From the NCBI RefSeq assembly GCF_010668395.1, contig NZ_WUEY01000003.1:248001-312000 (forward strand): a DNA stretch of 64,000 bases, in the 5' to 3' direction. Positions 19,087-28,880 of this stretch are shown piece after piece. The DNA is from Martinezella lusitana. GTDB lineage: Bacteria > Pseudomonadota > Alphaproteobacteria > Rhizobiales > Rhizobiaceae. The translations under genes were made by a program, and so were the position numbers. Position 1 is the stretch's first letter. Every line of letters begins with the position of its first letter. The notes beneath the pieces are model-generated. The model saw only the letters and a program-made list of their open reading frames with translations, did not search any database and was not told where the DNA came from.

Positions 19087-22000
19087 ATGCGCATCGAACG
19101 TCGTTTTACGAAGGCCGGCCAGTCACCCTATGCGGACATCGAATTCCGCAAGGCGACCAGCGAGATCAAGAATCCTGACGGGTCGATCGTCTTCCGCCTC
19201 GAAAACATCGATGTGCCGGCGCAGTTCTCGCAGGTCGCGGCGGACATCCTGGCGCAGAAGTATTTCCGCAAGGCCGGCGTGCCCGCCAGGCTCAAGAAGG
19301 TGGAGGAAAACGACGTTCCTTCCTTCCTGTGGCGCTCGGTACCTGACGACGCGGCGATCAAGGACCTGCCCAAGGATCAGCAGAGCGGCTCTGAAACCGA
19401 TGCGCGCCAGGTCTTCGACCGCCTTGCCGGCACCTGGACCTACTGGGGCTGGAAGGGCGGCTATTTCTCGTCCGAAGAAGATGCGTCCGCCTTCTGCGAC
19501 GAGCTTGCCTATATGCTTGCGACCCAGCGCGTCGCGCCGAATTCGCCGCAGTGGTTCAACACCGGCATGCACTGGGCCTACGGTATCGACGGCCCCGGCC
19601 AGGGCCACTATTATGTCGACCCCTTCACCGGCAAGCTCACCAAGTCCAAATCGGCCTATGAGCATCCGCAGCCGCATGCCTGCTTCATCCAGTCGGTCGA
19701 GGACGATCTCGTCAACGAAGGCGGCATCATGGACCTGTGGGTTCGCGAAGCCCGCCTGTTCAAATACGGCTCGGGCACCGGCTCGAACTTCTCGATGCTG
19801 CGCGCCGAGGGCGAAAAGCTCTCCGGCGGCGGCCGCTCCTCGGGCCTGATGAGCTTCCTGAAGATCGGCGACCGCGCTGCGGGCGCCATCAAGTCGGGCG
19901 GCACGACGCGCCGCGCCGCCAAGATGGTCGTCGTCGACATCGACCATCCGGATATCGAGGAATACATCAACTGGAAGGTCAAGGAAGAGCAGAAGGTTGC
20001 CGCTCTCGTTACCGGCTCGAAGATCGTCGCCAAGCACTTGAAGGCGATCATGAAGGCGACCGTCAATTGTGAAGGCGACAATGACGATTGCTTCGACCCG
20101 GCCAAGAACCCTGCCCTGAAGCGCGAAATCCGCGCCGCCAAGAAGGACCAGGTTCCGGAAAACTACGTCCAGCGCGTCATCCAGTTCGCCCGCCAGGGCT
20201 ACAAGGATCTTGAATTCAAGACCTACGACACCGACTGGGATTCGGAAGCCTATCTCACCGTATCGGGCCAGAACTCCAACAACTCGGTCTCGATCAAGGA
20301 CGACTTCCTGCGCGCCGTCGAGAACGATGGCGACTGGCACCTGACCGCCCGCAAGGACGGCAAGGTCGTCAAGACGCTGAAGGCCCGCGACCTCTGGGAA
20401 TCCATTTCCTACGCCGCCTGGGCATCGGCCGATCCGGGCCTGCATTTCAACACGACGATGAACGACTGGCACACCAGCCCGGCTGCCGGCCCGATCCGCG
20501 CATCCAATCCGTGCTCGGAATACATGTTCCTCGACGACACGGCCTGCAACCTCGCTTCGCTGAACCTGATGACCTTCAAGGACGCGGCGACGAAGCGCAT
20601 CAACATCGCCGACTACGAGCACGCCGTCCGCCTCTGGACCGTTGTCCTCGAAGTGTCCGTCATGATGGCGCAGTTCCCCTCGCGCCGCATCGCCGAACTT
20701 TCCTACGAATACCGCACGCTCGGCCTCGGCTACGCCAATATCGGCGGCCTGCTGATGTCGTCGGGCATTCCCTATGATAGCGACGAAGCCCGCGCCATCG
20801 CCGGCTCGCTGACCGCGATCATGACCGGCATCGCCTATGCGACCTCGGCCGAAATGGCCTCCGAACTCGGGACTTTCCCGATGTTCAAGCCGAACCGCGA
20901 GAACATGCTGCGCGTCATCCGCAACCATCGCCGCGCCGCCTACGGCGAGACGTCGGGCTATGAAGGCCTGTCGGTCAACCCGGTGGCGCTGATCCACTCC
21001 GAAAATCCGGACCAGGATCTCGTCGCCCATGCCAAGGCTGCCTGGGACAAGGCGCTGGAACTCGGCGAAAAGCACGGCTACCGCAACGCCCAGGCAACCG
21101 TTATCGCGCCGACCGGCACGATCGGCCTCGTCATGGATTGCGACACGACCGGCATCGAACCGGACTTCGCTCTGGTGAAGTTCAAGAAGCTTGCCGGCGG
21201 CGGCTACTTCAAGATCATCAACCGCGCCGTTCCGGAAGCACTGCGTACGCTCGGCTACTCCGAAAGCCAGATCGCCGAGATCGAGGCTTACGCCGTCGGT
21301 CACGGCAACCTGAACCAGGCCCCGGCCATCAACCCCGCTTCGCTGAAGGCCAAGGGCTTCACGGCGGAGAAGGTCGATGCCGTCAACGCCGCCCTGAAGA
21401 GCGCCTTCGACATCAAGTTCGTCTTCAACCAGTGGACCCTCGGCGCCGACTTCCTGAAGGGCACGCTGAAGGTTTCCGACGAACAGATGGCCGACATGAG
21501 CTTCAACCTGCTCGACCATCTCGGCTTCTCCAAGAAGGACATCGAGGCCGCCAACATCCATGTGTGCGGTGCGATGACGCTGGAAGGCGCTCCCTTCCTG
21601 AAGAACGCGCATCTGGCCGTCTTCGATTGCGCCAATCCCTGCGGCAAGATCGGCAAGCGCTACCTCTCGGTCGAAAGCCATATCCGCATGATGGCGGCAG
21701 CCCAGCCCTTCATCTCGGGCGCCATCTCCAAGACGATCAACATGGCGAACGAAGCAACCGTCGAGGATTGCAAGAACGCCTACATGCTCTCCTGGAAGCT
21801 CGGCCTCAAGGCCAACGCGCTTTATCGCGACGGCTCCAAGCTCAGCCAGCCGCTGAACGCCTCGCTGATCGAAGACGACAGCGACGAGGACGCGCTGGAG
21901 GAATTCCTGCAGGCGCCGGCCGCCGCACAGGCCGTCACCATTACGGAAAAGATCGTCGAGCGCGTGATCGAGAAGGTCATCCGCACGCAGGAGAAGCTGC

Positions 22001-22896
22001 CGGGCCGCCGCAAGGGTTACACCCAGAAGGCCAAGATCGGCGGACACACCATCTTCCTGCGCACCGGCGAGTATGACGATGGCCGTCTCGGCGAAATCTT
22101 CCTCGACATGAACAAGGAAGGTTCGGCGCTGCGCGCCTTCATCAATAACTTCGCGATTTCCGTCTCGCTCGGCCTGCAGTATGGCGTGCCGCTCGAGGAA
22201 TATGTCGACGCCTTCACCTTCACCAAGTTCGAGCCGGCCGGCATCGTCACCGGCAACGACGCGATCAAGAACGCGACGTCGATCCTCGACTACGTGTTCC
22301 GTGAACTGGCGATCTCCTATCTCGGCCGTCACGACCTTGCTCATGTCGACACCTCCGACTTCAACAACACGGCGCTCGGCCGCGGCGTTTCGGAAGGCAA
22401 GGCGGATGTCGTCTCCAAGGGTCTGACCCGCGGCTACAAGCCGACGCTGGTTCCGACATCGGGCGAACGTCCCGCAGCCGAGGTCAAGGGCTCCGCAACG
22501 GCCGCCCCGGCCCGCGCCGCCTCGCTCAGCACCGTCACCGCCTTTGCCGGCAACACCGTACGCAAGCTGGAACCGGCCGGTGCCGTCTCCACCTCCGAAG
22601 TCGTCGCCTTCAAGCGCGACTATGAGGAACGCGCGAAGGAACTGGCCGAGGAGATCGCCGAGGAACTGGCAAGCGAAAGCAGCGAATCCTCAACCGGCCT
22701 CTTCACCGACAAGGCGGCAAGCGACGCGGCAACGGCGAAGACGGAAGCCAAGAAACTGGAATCCGAACGCCGCGCCCGCTCCATCATGCAGGGCTATACC
22801 GGCAACATGTGCACGGAATGCCAGAACTTCACGATGGTCCGCAACGGCACCTGCGAGAAGTGCGACACTTGCGGCGCAACGAGCGGTTGCAGCTGA
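19087..22896 (+). CDS. nrdJ: vitamin B12-dependent ribonucleotide reductase (class II)
   Basis: This 1269-residue enzyme reduces ribonucleotides to deoxyribonucleotides with adenosylcobalamin as radical source, independent of oxygen. The segment [20 protein letters not shown] (from about residue 475) holds the catalytic Asn, Cys and Glu region; [20 protein letters not shown] (near 676) is the phosphate-binding turn. The C-terminal region ends with a Cys cluster (CTEC, CEKCDTC and a final GCS) that acts in thiol relay or zinc binding. A Glu/Ala-rich linker around 1180-1220 precedes it. ATG 19087 agrees with the usual MRIERRFTK start; the frame is open to 19039. Paired NrdR boxes lie upstream and a strong terminator follows. 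No cobalamin riboswitch was recognised. Confidence 0.96.
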   Translation: MRIERRFTKAGQSPYADIEFRKATSEIKNPDGSIVFRLENIDVPAQFSQVAADILAQKYFRKAGVPARLKKVEENDVPSFLWRSVPDDAAIKDLPKDQQSGSETDARQVFDRLAGTWTYWGWKGGYFSSEEDASAFCDELAYMLATQRVAPNSPQWFNTGMHWAYGIDGPGQGHYYVDPFTGKLTKSKSAYEHPQPHACFIQSVEDDLVNEGGIMDLWVREARLFKYGSGTGSNFSMLRAEGEKLSGGGRSSGLMSFLKIGDRAAGAIKSGGTTRRAAKMVVVDIDHPDIEEYINWKVKEEQKVAALVTGSKIVAKHLKAIMKATVNCEGDNDDCFDPAKNPALKREIRAAKKDQVPENYVQRVIQFARQGYKDLEFKTYDTDWDSEAYLTVSGQNSNNSVSIKDDFLRAVENDGDWHLTARKDGKVVKTLKARDLWESISYAAWASADPGLHFNTTMNDWHTSPAAGPIRASNPCSEYMFLDDTACNLASLNLMTFKDAATKRINIADYEHAVRLWTVVLEVSVMMAQFPSRRIAELSYEYRTLGLGYANIGGLLMSSGIPYDSDEARAIAGSLTAIMTGIAYATSAEMASELGTFPMFKPNRENMLRVIRNHRRAAYGETSGYEGLSVNPVALIHSENPDQDLVAHAKAAWDKALELGEKHGYRNAQATVIAPTGTIGLVMDCDTTGIEPDFALVKFKKLAGGGYFKIINRAVPEALRTLGYSESQIAEIEAYAVGHGNLNQAPAINPASLKAKGFTAEKVDAVNAALKSAFDIKFVFNQWTLGADFLKGTLKVSDEQMADMSFNLLDHLGFSKKDIEAANIHVCGAMTLEGAPFLKNAHLAVFDCANPCGKIGKRYLSVESHIRMMAAAQPFISGAISKTINMANEATVEDCKNAYMLSWKLGLKANALYRDGSKLSQPLNASLIEDDSDEDALEEFLQAPAAAQAVTITEKIVERVIEKVIRTQEKLPGRRKGYTQKAKIGGHTIFLRTGEYDDGRLGEIFLDMNKEGSALRAFINNFAISVSLGLQYGVPLEEYVDAFTFTKFEPAGIVTGNDAIKNATSILDYVFRELAISYLGRHDLAHVDTSDFNNTALGRGVSEGKADVVSKGLTRGYKPTLVPTSGERPAAEVKGSATAAPARAASLSTVTAFAGNTVRKLEPAGAVSTSEVVAFKRDYEERAKELAEEIAEELASESSESSTGLFTDKAASDAATAKTEAKKLESERRARSIMQGYTGNMCTECQNFTMVRNGTCEKCDTCGATSGCS

Positions 22897-22932
22897 GTGC
22901 CGGCCTGAGCACAGTTGAAAAGCAGACATTGG

Positions 22933-22968
22933 AAAGGCCCGGAAGTTCTCGCTTCCGGGCCTTTCGTT
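22933..22968 (+). terminator. rho-independent terminator after nrdJ
   Basis: A perfect 13-bp stem AAAGGCCCGGAAG (22933-22945) / CTTCCGGGCCTTT (22952-22964) with a six-base loop is followed by CGTTTG. It is symmetric enough to serve both directions. Confidence 0.9.
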
Positions 22969-23012
22969 TGACGGGGTTCGTCTCGCCAGCGGGATGGAGC
23001 GTCGAAGACAGG

Positions 23013-24137
23013 CTACTGCGATGTATCCGCGCTTTGTGCTGTCCCGCTGATCACCGGGCAGGATTGCGGCACCGGTCGATCGAAGAGCACTGCGATGCTG
23101 CAATCCGACGTGAACATCGCTTCGTCGTCATGCCCGACGCCGGGCACCTCGACCACTTTCTGGTTGAGATCGGCCGGATGCCGCTTCTTCATGTAGTCGA
23201 AATAGGTCAGCCCGCGCGCCAGGCGGTAAGGGCCCTGCGCCATGGCGGCGCAGGAGCGATCGATGAAATGGGTGTAGGGGTTGGTGTCCGCCTCCCCCAA
23301 CAGGTAAACGACATTGCGCTGGGCATATCTGGTTTCGAGAAGCTTCGGGTCCTGCGAGGACACGTATGGCGGTGCGGAGGCCAGCCCATATCGCCATTGC
23401 GTTGCGCGCGGACAGGCGGCCACCGATTGATCCGCCGGCAAAGCCGGGCGCTCATTGTCGAAATAGAGATAGCTTGACGGATTGGCGACGAGATAGCGAA
23501 CGGAGATGCCCGTATTGGCCAGATCCTGCGCTTCGCGTCCTACCACGGCGTAACGCTGCACGAGCTGAGCCCCTGCCGAATGGCCCATGACGACGATGGT
23601 CTTCAGTGAAGGATACAGGCGACGATCGGCAAAATGCTGCAGCAGGGCATCGAGCGCGGAAAAGGAGCCGACCGGCGCGGGCTGACGTGCGGCATCGCCG
23701 CCTTTCCAGCCATTCTGCGTCCAGGCCAGCGTCTGCGCGGACAGGGAGAAGGCCCTGACGTCAGGCCTTGTCAGGAACTGCGGCGCGACCACCATCGTCC
23801 CCTTCGCGAGATCGCCTGCCTTGGCCAGCAACTTCTCTCCGGTCGCATAATAGGCGTCGGCATTTCGAAGTGTGCCATGGACGATGACCAGAACCTTCGT
23901 CACATCGGGCGCCACGGCATCGATTGCGTGGTCCGCATAGACGGGCAGTTCGCCCTTTCCATCCGGCGTCTCGATGAGCAGTCGCTGGTCCGCGACCTGC
24001 TTGACCGGCTCACGAAGCCGCTCATGCTCGGAGGCTGCATGCGCGAAGCCGGCTTCACCCGAGAGGCCGGCCGCGACCAATGCCGCTCCCAACAATCGGG
24101 CACAGACCCCATTCCCGATGCTTCGCAAAATCTTCAT
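23013..24137 (-). CDS. secreted alpha/beta hydrolase
   Basis: This protein of about 374 residues has a signal peptide (MKILRSIG, hydrophobic core LLGAALVAAGLS, Ala-x-Ala near GFAHAAS) and an alpha/beta-hydrolase domain. The nucleophile is the Ser in VVMGHSAGAQLVQRY; the oxyanion loop is VIVHGTLRNAD; the probable acid is Asp in LLGEADTNPY; the likely catalytic His is in PGVGHDDEAM. Substrate unknown, possibly an ester. ATG 24137 gives the best signal peptide; ATG 24170 with AGGA upstream is the alternative. It is convergent with nrdJ. Confidence 0.78.
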   Translation of the reverse strand: MKILRSIGNGVCARLLGAALVAAGLSGEAGFAHAASEHERLREPVKQVADQRLLIETPDGKGELPVYADHAIDAVAPDVTKVLVIVHGTLRNADAYYATGEKLLAKAGDLAKGTMVVAPQFLTRPDVRAFSLSAQTLAWTQNGWKGGDAARQPAPVGSFSALDALLQHFADRRLYPSLKTIVVMGHSAGAQLVQRYAVVGREAQDLANTGISVRYLVANPSSYLYFDNERPALPADQSVAACPRATQWRYGLASAPPYVSSQDPKLLETRYAQRNVVYLLGEADTNPYTHFIDRSCAAMAQGPYRLARGLTYFDYMKKRHPADLNQKVVEVPGVGHDDEAMFTSDCSIAVLFDRPVPQSCPVISGTAQSADTSQ

Positions 24138-24470
24138 TCGCAAAACCCGATCCCGGCAGGCGATAATCATTGCATGTCCTGTCTCTTTGCCGACCTGAAG
24201 GATAGTCATCCATTCCCGATCCGGCATCTGGCAGTCTTGAAACTCGTACGGCTTCAACGCGCGAACGAACGAAAATCCGTCGCGCCATCGAAAATTTCCC
24301 GGCCGCTTCGGATGAGGTCGTTCCAATGCGTTAGACAGTCGCGTGATCTTCCATCCGCAACAGCCATGAAAACCGGCCTTTAAAGCCGCATTCTTTGCCC
24401 GAAAAGCTGCGACAGAGCGGATAACTCATGGCATAAGGCGCCAAAACTTTCTTCGGACTTCGCGTTAGAC

Positions 24471-26093
24471 ATGATTCGTATCGAGAATATCAGCAAGCAG
24501 AACAGCCATCGCATCCTCTTCATCGAGGCTTCCGCGGCCCTCAACAGGGGCGAGAGCGTCGGCCTCGTCGGCCCGAACGGCGCGGGCAAGACGACGCTTT
24601 TCCGGATGATCACCGGACAGGAACTGCCCGACGAGGGACAGGTTTCCGTCGATAAGGGCGTAACCATCGGCTATTTCAGCCAGGATGTCGGAGACATGTC
24701 CGGCCGCAGCGCCGTCTCGGAAGTGATGGAGGGCGCCGGCCCGGTCAGCGCGGTTGCCGCCGAGCTGCGCGAGCTGGAAGCCGCCATGAGCGATCCGGAC
24801 CAGGCCGACAAGATGGACGAGATCATCGAGCGCTATGGCGAGGTTCAGGCGCGCTACGAGGAGCTGGACGGCTATGCGCTGGAGGGCCGCGCCCGCGAAG
24901 TGCTGGCGGGCCTGAGCTTCAGCCAGGAAATGATGGACGGCGATGTCGGCGCGCTGTCGGGCGGCTGGAAGATGCGCGTGGCGCTTGCCCGCATCCTCTT
25001 GATGCGCCCCGATGTCATGCTGCTCGACGAACCGAGCAACCATCTCGACCTCGAAAGCCTCATCTGGCTCGAACAGTTCCTGAAGGGCTATGAAGGCGCA
25101 TTGCTGATGACCTCGCACGACCGCGAGTTCATGAACCGCATCGTCGGCAAGATCATCGAAATCGATGCCGGCAACCTGACCAGCTATTCGGGCGACTATG
25201 AGTTCTACGAGCAGCAGCGCGCGCAGAACGAGAAGCAGCAGCAGGCGCAATTCGAGCGCCAGCAGGCCATGCTCGCCAAGGAAATCAAGTTCATCGAGCG
25301 TTTCAAGGCGCGCGCCTCACATGCCTCGCAGGTGCAGAGCCGCGTCAAGAAGCTGGAAAAGATCGATCGCGTCGAGCCGCCGAAGCGCCGCCAGACCGTC
25401 GCCTTCGAATTCCAGCCGGCACCGCGCTCGGGCGAAGACGTGGTCGTCCTGAAGAACGTTCATAAGGGCTATGGCAGCCGCAGCATCTATGAAGGGCTTG
25501 ATTTCATGGTGCGGCGGCGGGAGCGCTGGTGCATCATGGGCATCAACGGCGCCGGCAAATCCACGCTGCTGAAGCTTGTGGCCGGTTCGACGGAGCCTGA
25601 CGAAGGCAGCGTCGCGCTCGGCGCCAGCGTCAAGATGGGATATTTCGCCCAGCACGCCATGGACCTGCTCGACGGAGAGCGCACCATTTTCGAAACGCTG
25701 GAGCATGAATTCCCGCAGGCCGGGCAAGGCTCCCTGCGGGCGCTCGCCGGCTGCTTCGGTTTCTCCGGCGACGACGTGGAGAAGAGATGCCGCGTGCTGT
25801 CGGGCGGCGAGAAGGCGCGGCTTGTCATGGCGATCATGCTCTTCGATCCGCCGAACCTGCTGGTGCTGGACGAGCCGACGAACCATCTCGATCTCGATAC
25901 GAAAGAGATGTTGATCCAGGCGCTGTCGCAATATGAGGGCACGATGCTGTTCGTCTCGCACGACCGGCATTTCCTCGCCGCACTCTCCAACCGCGTGCTG
26001 GAACTGACGGCGGAAGGCATCCACCAATATACCGGCGGCTACACCGAGTATGTCGAGCGCACCGGCTACGAGGCCCCCGGCCTCAGGAGCTGA
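24471..26093 (+). CDS. ABC-F family ATP-binding protein (translation factor type)
   Basis: This 540-residue protein has two ATPase domains and no membrane segments, as in ABC-F proteins that act on ribosomes. Domain one has GPNGAGKTT, LSGGWKMR and LLDEPSNHLD; domain two has GINGAGKST, LSGGEKAR and LVLDEPTNHLD. Between them, at about 240-310, lies the charged P-site-tRNA-interaction linker with many Gln, Glu and Lys. Its size and lack of a C-terminal coiled coil are closest to the YbiT type. It is probably involved in ribosome rescue or translation quality control; antibiotic resistance is not implied. Confidence 0.88.
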   Translation: MIRIENISKQNSHRILFIEASAALNRGESVGLVGPNGAGKTTLFRMITGQELPDEGQVSVDKGVTIGYFSQDVGDMSGRSAVSEVMEGAGPVSAVAAELRELEAAMSDPDQADKMDEIIERYGEVQARYEELDGYALEGRAREVLAGLSFSQEMMDGDVGALSGGWKMRVALARILLMRPDVMLLDEPSNHLDLESLIWLEQFLKGYEGALLMTSHDREFMNRIVGKIIEIDAGNLTSYSGDYEFYEQQRAQNEKQQQAQFERQQAMLAKEIKFIERFKARASHASQVQSRVKKLEKIDRVEPPKRRQTVAFEFQPAPRSGEDVVVLKNVHKGYGSRSIYEGLDFMVRRRERWCIMGINGAGKSTLLKLVAGSTEPDEGSVALGASVKMGYFAQHAMDLLDGERTIFETLEHEFPQAGQGSLRALAGCFGFSGDDVEKRCRVLSGGEKARLVMAIMLFDPPNLLVLDEPTNHLDLDTKEMLIQALSQYEGTMLFVSHDRHFLAALSNRVLELTAEGIHQYTGGYTEYVERTGYEAPGLRS

Positions 26094-26110
26094 CGGTTCG
26101 CCAAGGGGCG

Positions 26111-27124
26111 CTATTGCGGATCGGCAGAAGCTGCGGCACCGGCATTGATCACGGCAACGGGTGCCGTCCTGCCGCGCACGCGGATTTCGATGCGGCGGCG
26201 TGCCTCGACGGCACCGCGCTGGCCGGACGTGATGGTATCGCCGGGCAGGATAAGCTGCGCGGCGGACATCGGCAGAATGGTGGCATCCTTCAGCTTGGGA
26301 TTGGCCTTGAGCACGTTGGCGACGGCAATGGCGCGGGCAAGGCCTAGCCCTGCATTGTCGGCGGGCAGCAGGGCCGATACCGGCAGCTTGCCGTCCATCG
26401 CGTTGATGATCGTGTCGTCGAGATTGGATTTTTCACGCGCCACCGGCTGCTCGTCCGTATGGCCGATCACCTCGACGATATTGGCGCCGTAGAGGCTGAG
26501 GTTGCTGGCGATTTCGTCTGTGATCGTCGTGCTGAGCAACTGGGCGAAGGTGCCGGTGAGCTCGGCGCTTCCCGACTGGAAATAGTTCTTCTTGGCATCG
26601 TCGAGATTGATGATGGGCGGCCAGTCGTGCGTGCCCTTCCCGCTCCCATTTTCGGCCAGCAGCTGGTTGATCTGGTCCGGCGCTGCCGTGAGCGGGATGC
26701 CATGCTCCTTCAGAGTGGCGGCAACCTTGGAAAGCGATTGCAGATCGGCCGCTGTCGCACCCTGATCGATGATGCTGTCGAGCGTCTCCTTCGCCAGCAC
26801 CAGCTCACGCCATTGCTTGTCCACCACGGCCTTGTCGGCTGCGGAAAGATCGCCGGAGACGACCTTCGATTGCAGCAACACGATCTCGACTGCCTGCTCG
26901 GCCCGCTTCTTCTCCAGCAATGCGACCTGCTGTTCGGCTTTCACAAGCTTGCGCTCGACCTCGTAGCGCCGGTTTCTTTCCGCCGAAATCATGGCGGCGG
27001 CCACGAGCAGCAGACAGAAGACCAGAAGCAGCATGGATTCGGCCATGGTCAGGCCAAGGATAAGGCCGCGATTGTAGCCCTTGTGCTCCAGCTTCGGCGC
27101 GCTGTCCGAGCCTCCCGCTACCAT
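26111..27124 (-). CDS. MotB/OmpA-like envelope protein, last gene of a four-gene membrane operon
   Basis: This protein of 337 residues has a single N-terminal transmembrane helix (about residues 19-45), a coiled coil (about 48-85) and a C-terminal OmpA-like domain (about 165-320). The domain motifs are VIGHTDEQP, NAGLGLARAIAVANVL and RRRIEIRV, expected to bind peptidoglycan. The TM begins GLTMAESMLLLVFCLLL, with Glu 29 where MotB and ZorB have the proton-binding Asp. Together with the upstream MotA/ExbB-like gene this suggests a stator pair. I choose ATG 27124; GTG 27133 is in frame. The start overlaps the previous gene. Confidence 0.75.
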   Translation of the reverse strand: MVAGGSDSAPKLEHKGYNRGLILGLTMAESMLLLVFCLLLVAAAMISAERNRRYEVERKLVKAEQQVALLEKKRAEQAVEIVLLQSKVVSGDLSAADKAVVDKQWRELVLAKETLDSIIDQGATAADLQSLSKVAATLKEHGIPLTAAPDQINQLLAENGSGKGTHDWPPIINLDDAKKNYFQSGSAELTGTFAQLLSTTITDEIASNLSLYGANIVEVIGHTDEQPVAREKSNLDDTIINAMDGKLPVSALLPADNAGLGLARAIAVANVLKANPKLKDATILPMSAAQLILPGDTITSGQRGAVEARRRIEIRVRGRTAPVAVINAGAAASADPQ

Positions 27125-28062
27125 AGATGCCACCAGTGTTTTCGCGGCACCGCTTCGTTTTCGGAGGCAGCATCGTCAGGTTCGGCCGCTGCGGATCTTG
27201 GCAAGGGCGCCTGCCCCATCGCTTCGGCCATGCGCCCGATCGCCACTTCGATATTGCGCAACGGCTGCAATTGCGCCTCCGACATCTCCTTGATGGCAGC
27301 GATCGCCGGCGCCAGCTCCGCCCGCACCAGATCCTCCGGCGAGCGGATCTCCTCCAGCTTCTTGCCGACATTTTCGACGGCGGCGCCGAAGGTTCCGATG
27401 ATCTCCGAAAGCTGCGATGTCGTCGCCGTCAGCTGGGCGGCTGCGTCGTTGATCGGGGTCACCGCCTGCCTCGCCAATGTCTCCAGGATCTTGTTGATCT
27501 CCTGGCCGTTGCGCTCGGCCTGATGCGCGATCTCCTCGAACCCCTCCGACAGCATCTGATTGCTGACACGCCGATAGTGAGAGAACTCGCGCGACGAGGA
27601 ATCCAGTTCCGTGCGCACGCGCCGCGTCATCTCGGCAAGTTCGTGGCGCACGCTGCGCTCGATGTCGATCGGGTCGCGCCGCATCTGGTTGAAGAGGATG
27701 CGCAGCGTCACCCCGGCAATGGTCGAGGTGACGGCGATGCCGAAATTGCGGACGATGGTCTCGATCGATGTTTCGCCGGCAAAGAGATAGAGCGATACGC
27801 CAAGGCTCGACAGGGTGAAGAGAAAACCCATGTAGTAGAGATTGTCGCCCGCCTGCTCGTTGTGCAGCCGGAATCCCGCGACCGCAAGCGACACGACGAA
27901 GTAGATCGCCATCAGCGCCAGCGGAACGCCGGTGACGACCGGCAGCGACCAGCCCAGGAGCTTCGACGACCAGATGAAGACCATGCCGCCGATGGTGATG
28001 GAGGCGAAAAGCACCATCGGCCCGTAATCCCGGAAGAGATATCTCGCGTCGGTGCCAGCCAT
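27118..28062 (-). CDS. four-TM membrane protein with helical tail, possible MotA/ExbB-like stator subunit
   Basis: This 314-residue protein has four predicted membrane helices (about 15-35, 43-63, 73-93, 104-124) followed by a long cytoplasmic helical tail (130-300) rich in Glu, Gln and Arg. The last helix, FGIAVTSTIAGVTLRILFN, has small and Ser/Thr residues in a pattern like the pore helix of MotA/ExbB/ZorA proteins; the similarity is weak and is inference. Its ATG overlaps the stop of the vWA-like gene (TGATG), with GGAGGGG upstream, so translation is coupled. The following OmpA-like gene overlaps its 3' end. Confidence 0.7.
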   Translation of the reverse strand: MAGTDARYLFRDYGPMVLFASITIGGMVFIWSSKLLGWSLPVVTGVPLALMAIYFVVSLAVAGFRLHNEQAGDNLYYMGFLFTLSSLGVSLYLFAGETSIETIVRNFGIAVTSTIAGVTLRILFNQMRRDPIDIERSVRHELAEMTRRVRTELDSSSREFSHYRRVSNQMLSEGFEEIAHQAERNGQEINKILETLARQAVTPINDAAAQLTATTSQLSEIIGTFGAAVENVGKKLEEIRSPEDLVRAELAPAIAAIKEMSEAQLQPLRNIEVAIGRMAEAMGQAPLPRSAAAEPDDAASENEAVPRKHWWHLW

Positions 28063-28880
28063 CAGCGTATCCCCTCCAACCGCACGAAGCCGTCGAAATA
28101 ACCGTTGTTGTTCTTGATCCACTGCGCCCAGAAGTTGGCGAGATCCTCCATGCCGAACTTCATGTTCGGCCTTTGGAAGGCGAGGATCCTGACCGTGACA
28201 CCATCCAGCGACGTGCGAAAGCGGTCGTTTGCCGGGCTCTGCTGATATTTCTTGTAGGAGACGCCATCCCGGTAGTTCGAGAAGGCGGCGGTATGCTCGA
28301 TCATATCGGAGGCGATGTAAAGGCGCTTTGGGATGCCGCCAGGCGCGCTGGCAAAGACCTCCAGATTGATCTTCTGGATGGCCGCCATGATCGGTGACAG
28401 CCTGCCGGATTCGCCGGCACTCAGCTTGCCGGCGATATCGGCAAGCGGCTTCTGGAAGCCCTTTTCCCATCGGGCCTGCGCCAGACGCGGATTGCTGGTC
28501 CATTCATCGACGTTGGCACCGCTTCCGGGATTGCAGCCGTGGAAGGTCTGGATCAGCTCGCCCTCCTTTTCGGTGAGCGCATAGATATCGACCGCGCCGC
28601 CGACCGGCACGTCCGCCACGATCTTCTGGAACTGGTTGCGCAGATCGAGCGCCGTCGTATCCGAGATCGGATCGGTGACGTCGAGCAGGATCGCCGTTTC
28701 CGCCTTCGCGCCGTCCACCGGGCAGAGCGATGCTTGGTCGACGGCGACATTGCCGTTCGCCTTGTAGCGCAGCCAGCCATAGGCGCCGACGATGCCAAGG
28801 GAGAGCACGGCGAGACACACCGTTGCGATGATGAGACCGGCGGAACCGCCGCGCCGGCTACGCCGCTTGCGTCGCGCCAA
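28062..28880 (-). CDS. membrane-anchored vWA-like protein
   Basis: This 272-residue protein starts with a very basic segment (MARRKRRSRRGG) and one transmembrane helix (about 13-36), so the rest is probably periplasmic. A strand followed by DVTDPIS (residues 67-73) resembles the MIDAS start of von Willebrand A domains (DxSxS), but the spacing is not canonical, so metal binding is uncertain. Later strands RLYIASDMIEHT and VTVRILAFQRP fit a vWA-type sheet. The start is TTG 28880 with GGAGAG upstream; it overlaps the previous gene by 23 bases. Confidence 0.65.
   Translation of the reverse strand: MARRKRRSRRGGSAGLIIATVCLAVLSLGIVGAYGWLRYKANGNVAVDQASLCPVDGAKAETAILLDVTDPISDTTALDLRNQFQKIVADVPVGGAVDIYALTEKEGELIQTFHGCNPGSGANVDEWTSNPRLAQARWEKGFQKPLADIAGKLSAGESGRLSPIMAAIQKINLEVFASAPGGIPKRLYIASDMIEHTAAFSNYRDGVSYKKYQQSPANDRFRTSLDGVTVRILAFQRPNMKFGMEDLANFWAQWIKNNNGYFDGFVRLEGIR

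Noticed and set aside
19123-22344. 1073-codon open frame on the minus strand across nrdJ
   Set aside because: It is antisense to a complete nrdJ with all motifs; long shadow frames are expected in high-GC coding DNA. No ribosome binding site or recognisable domain.
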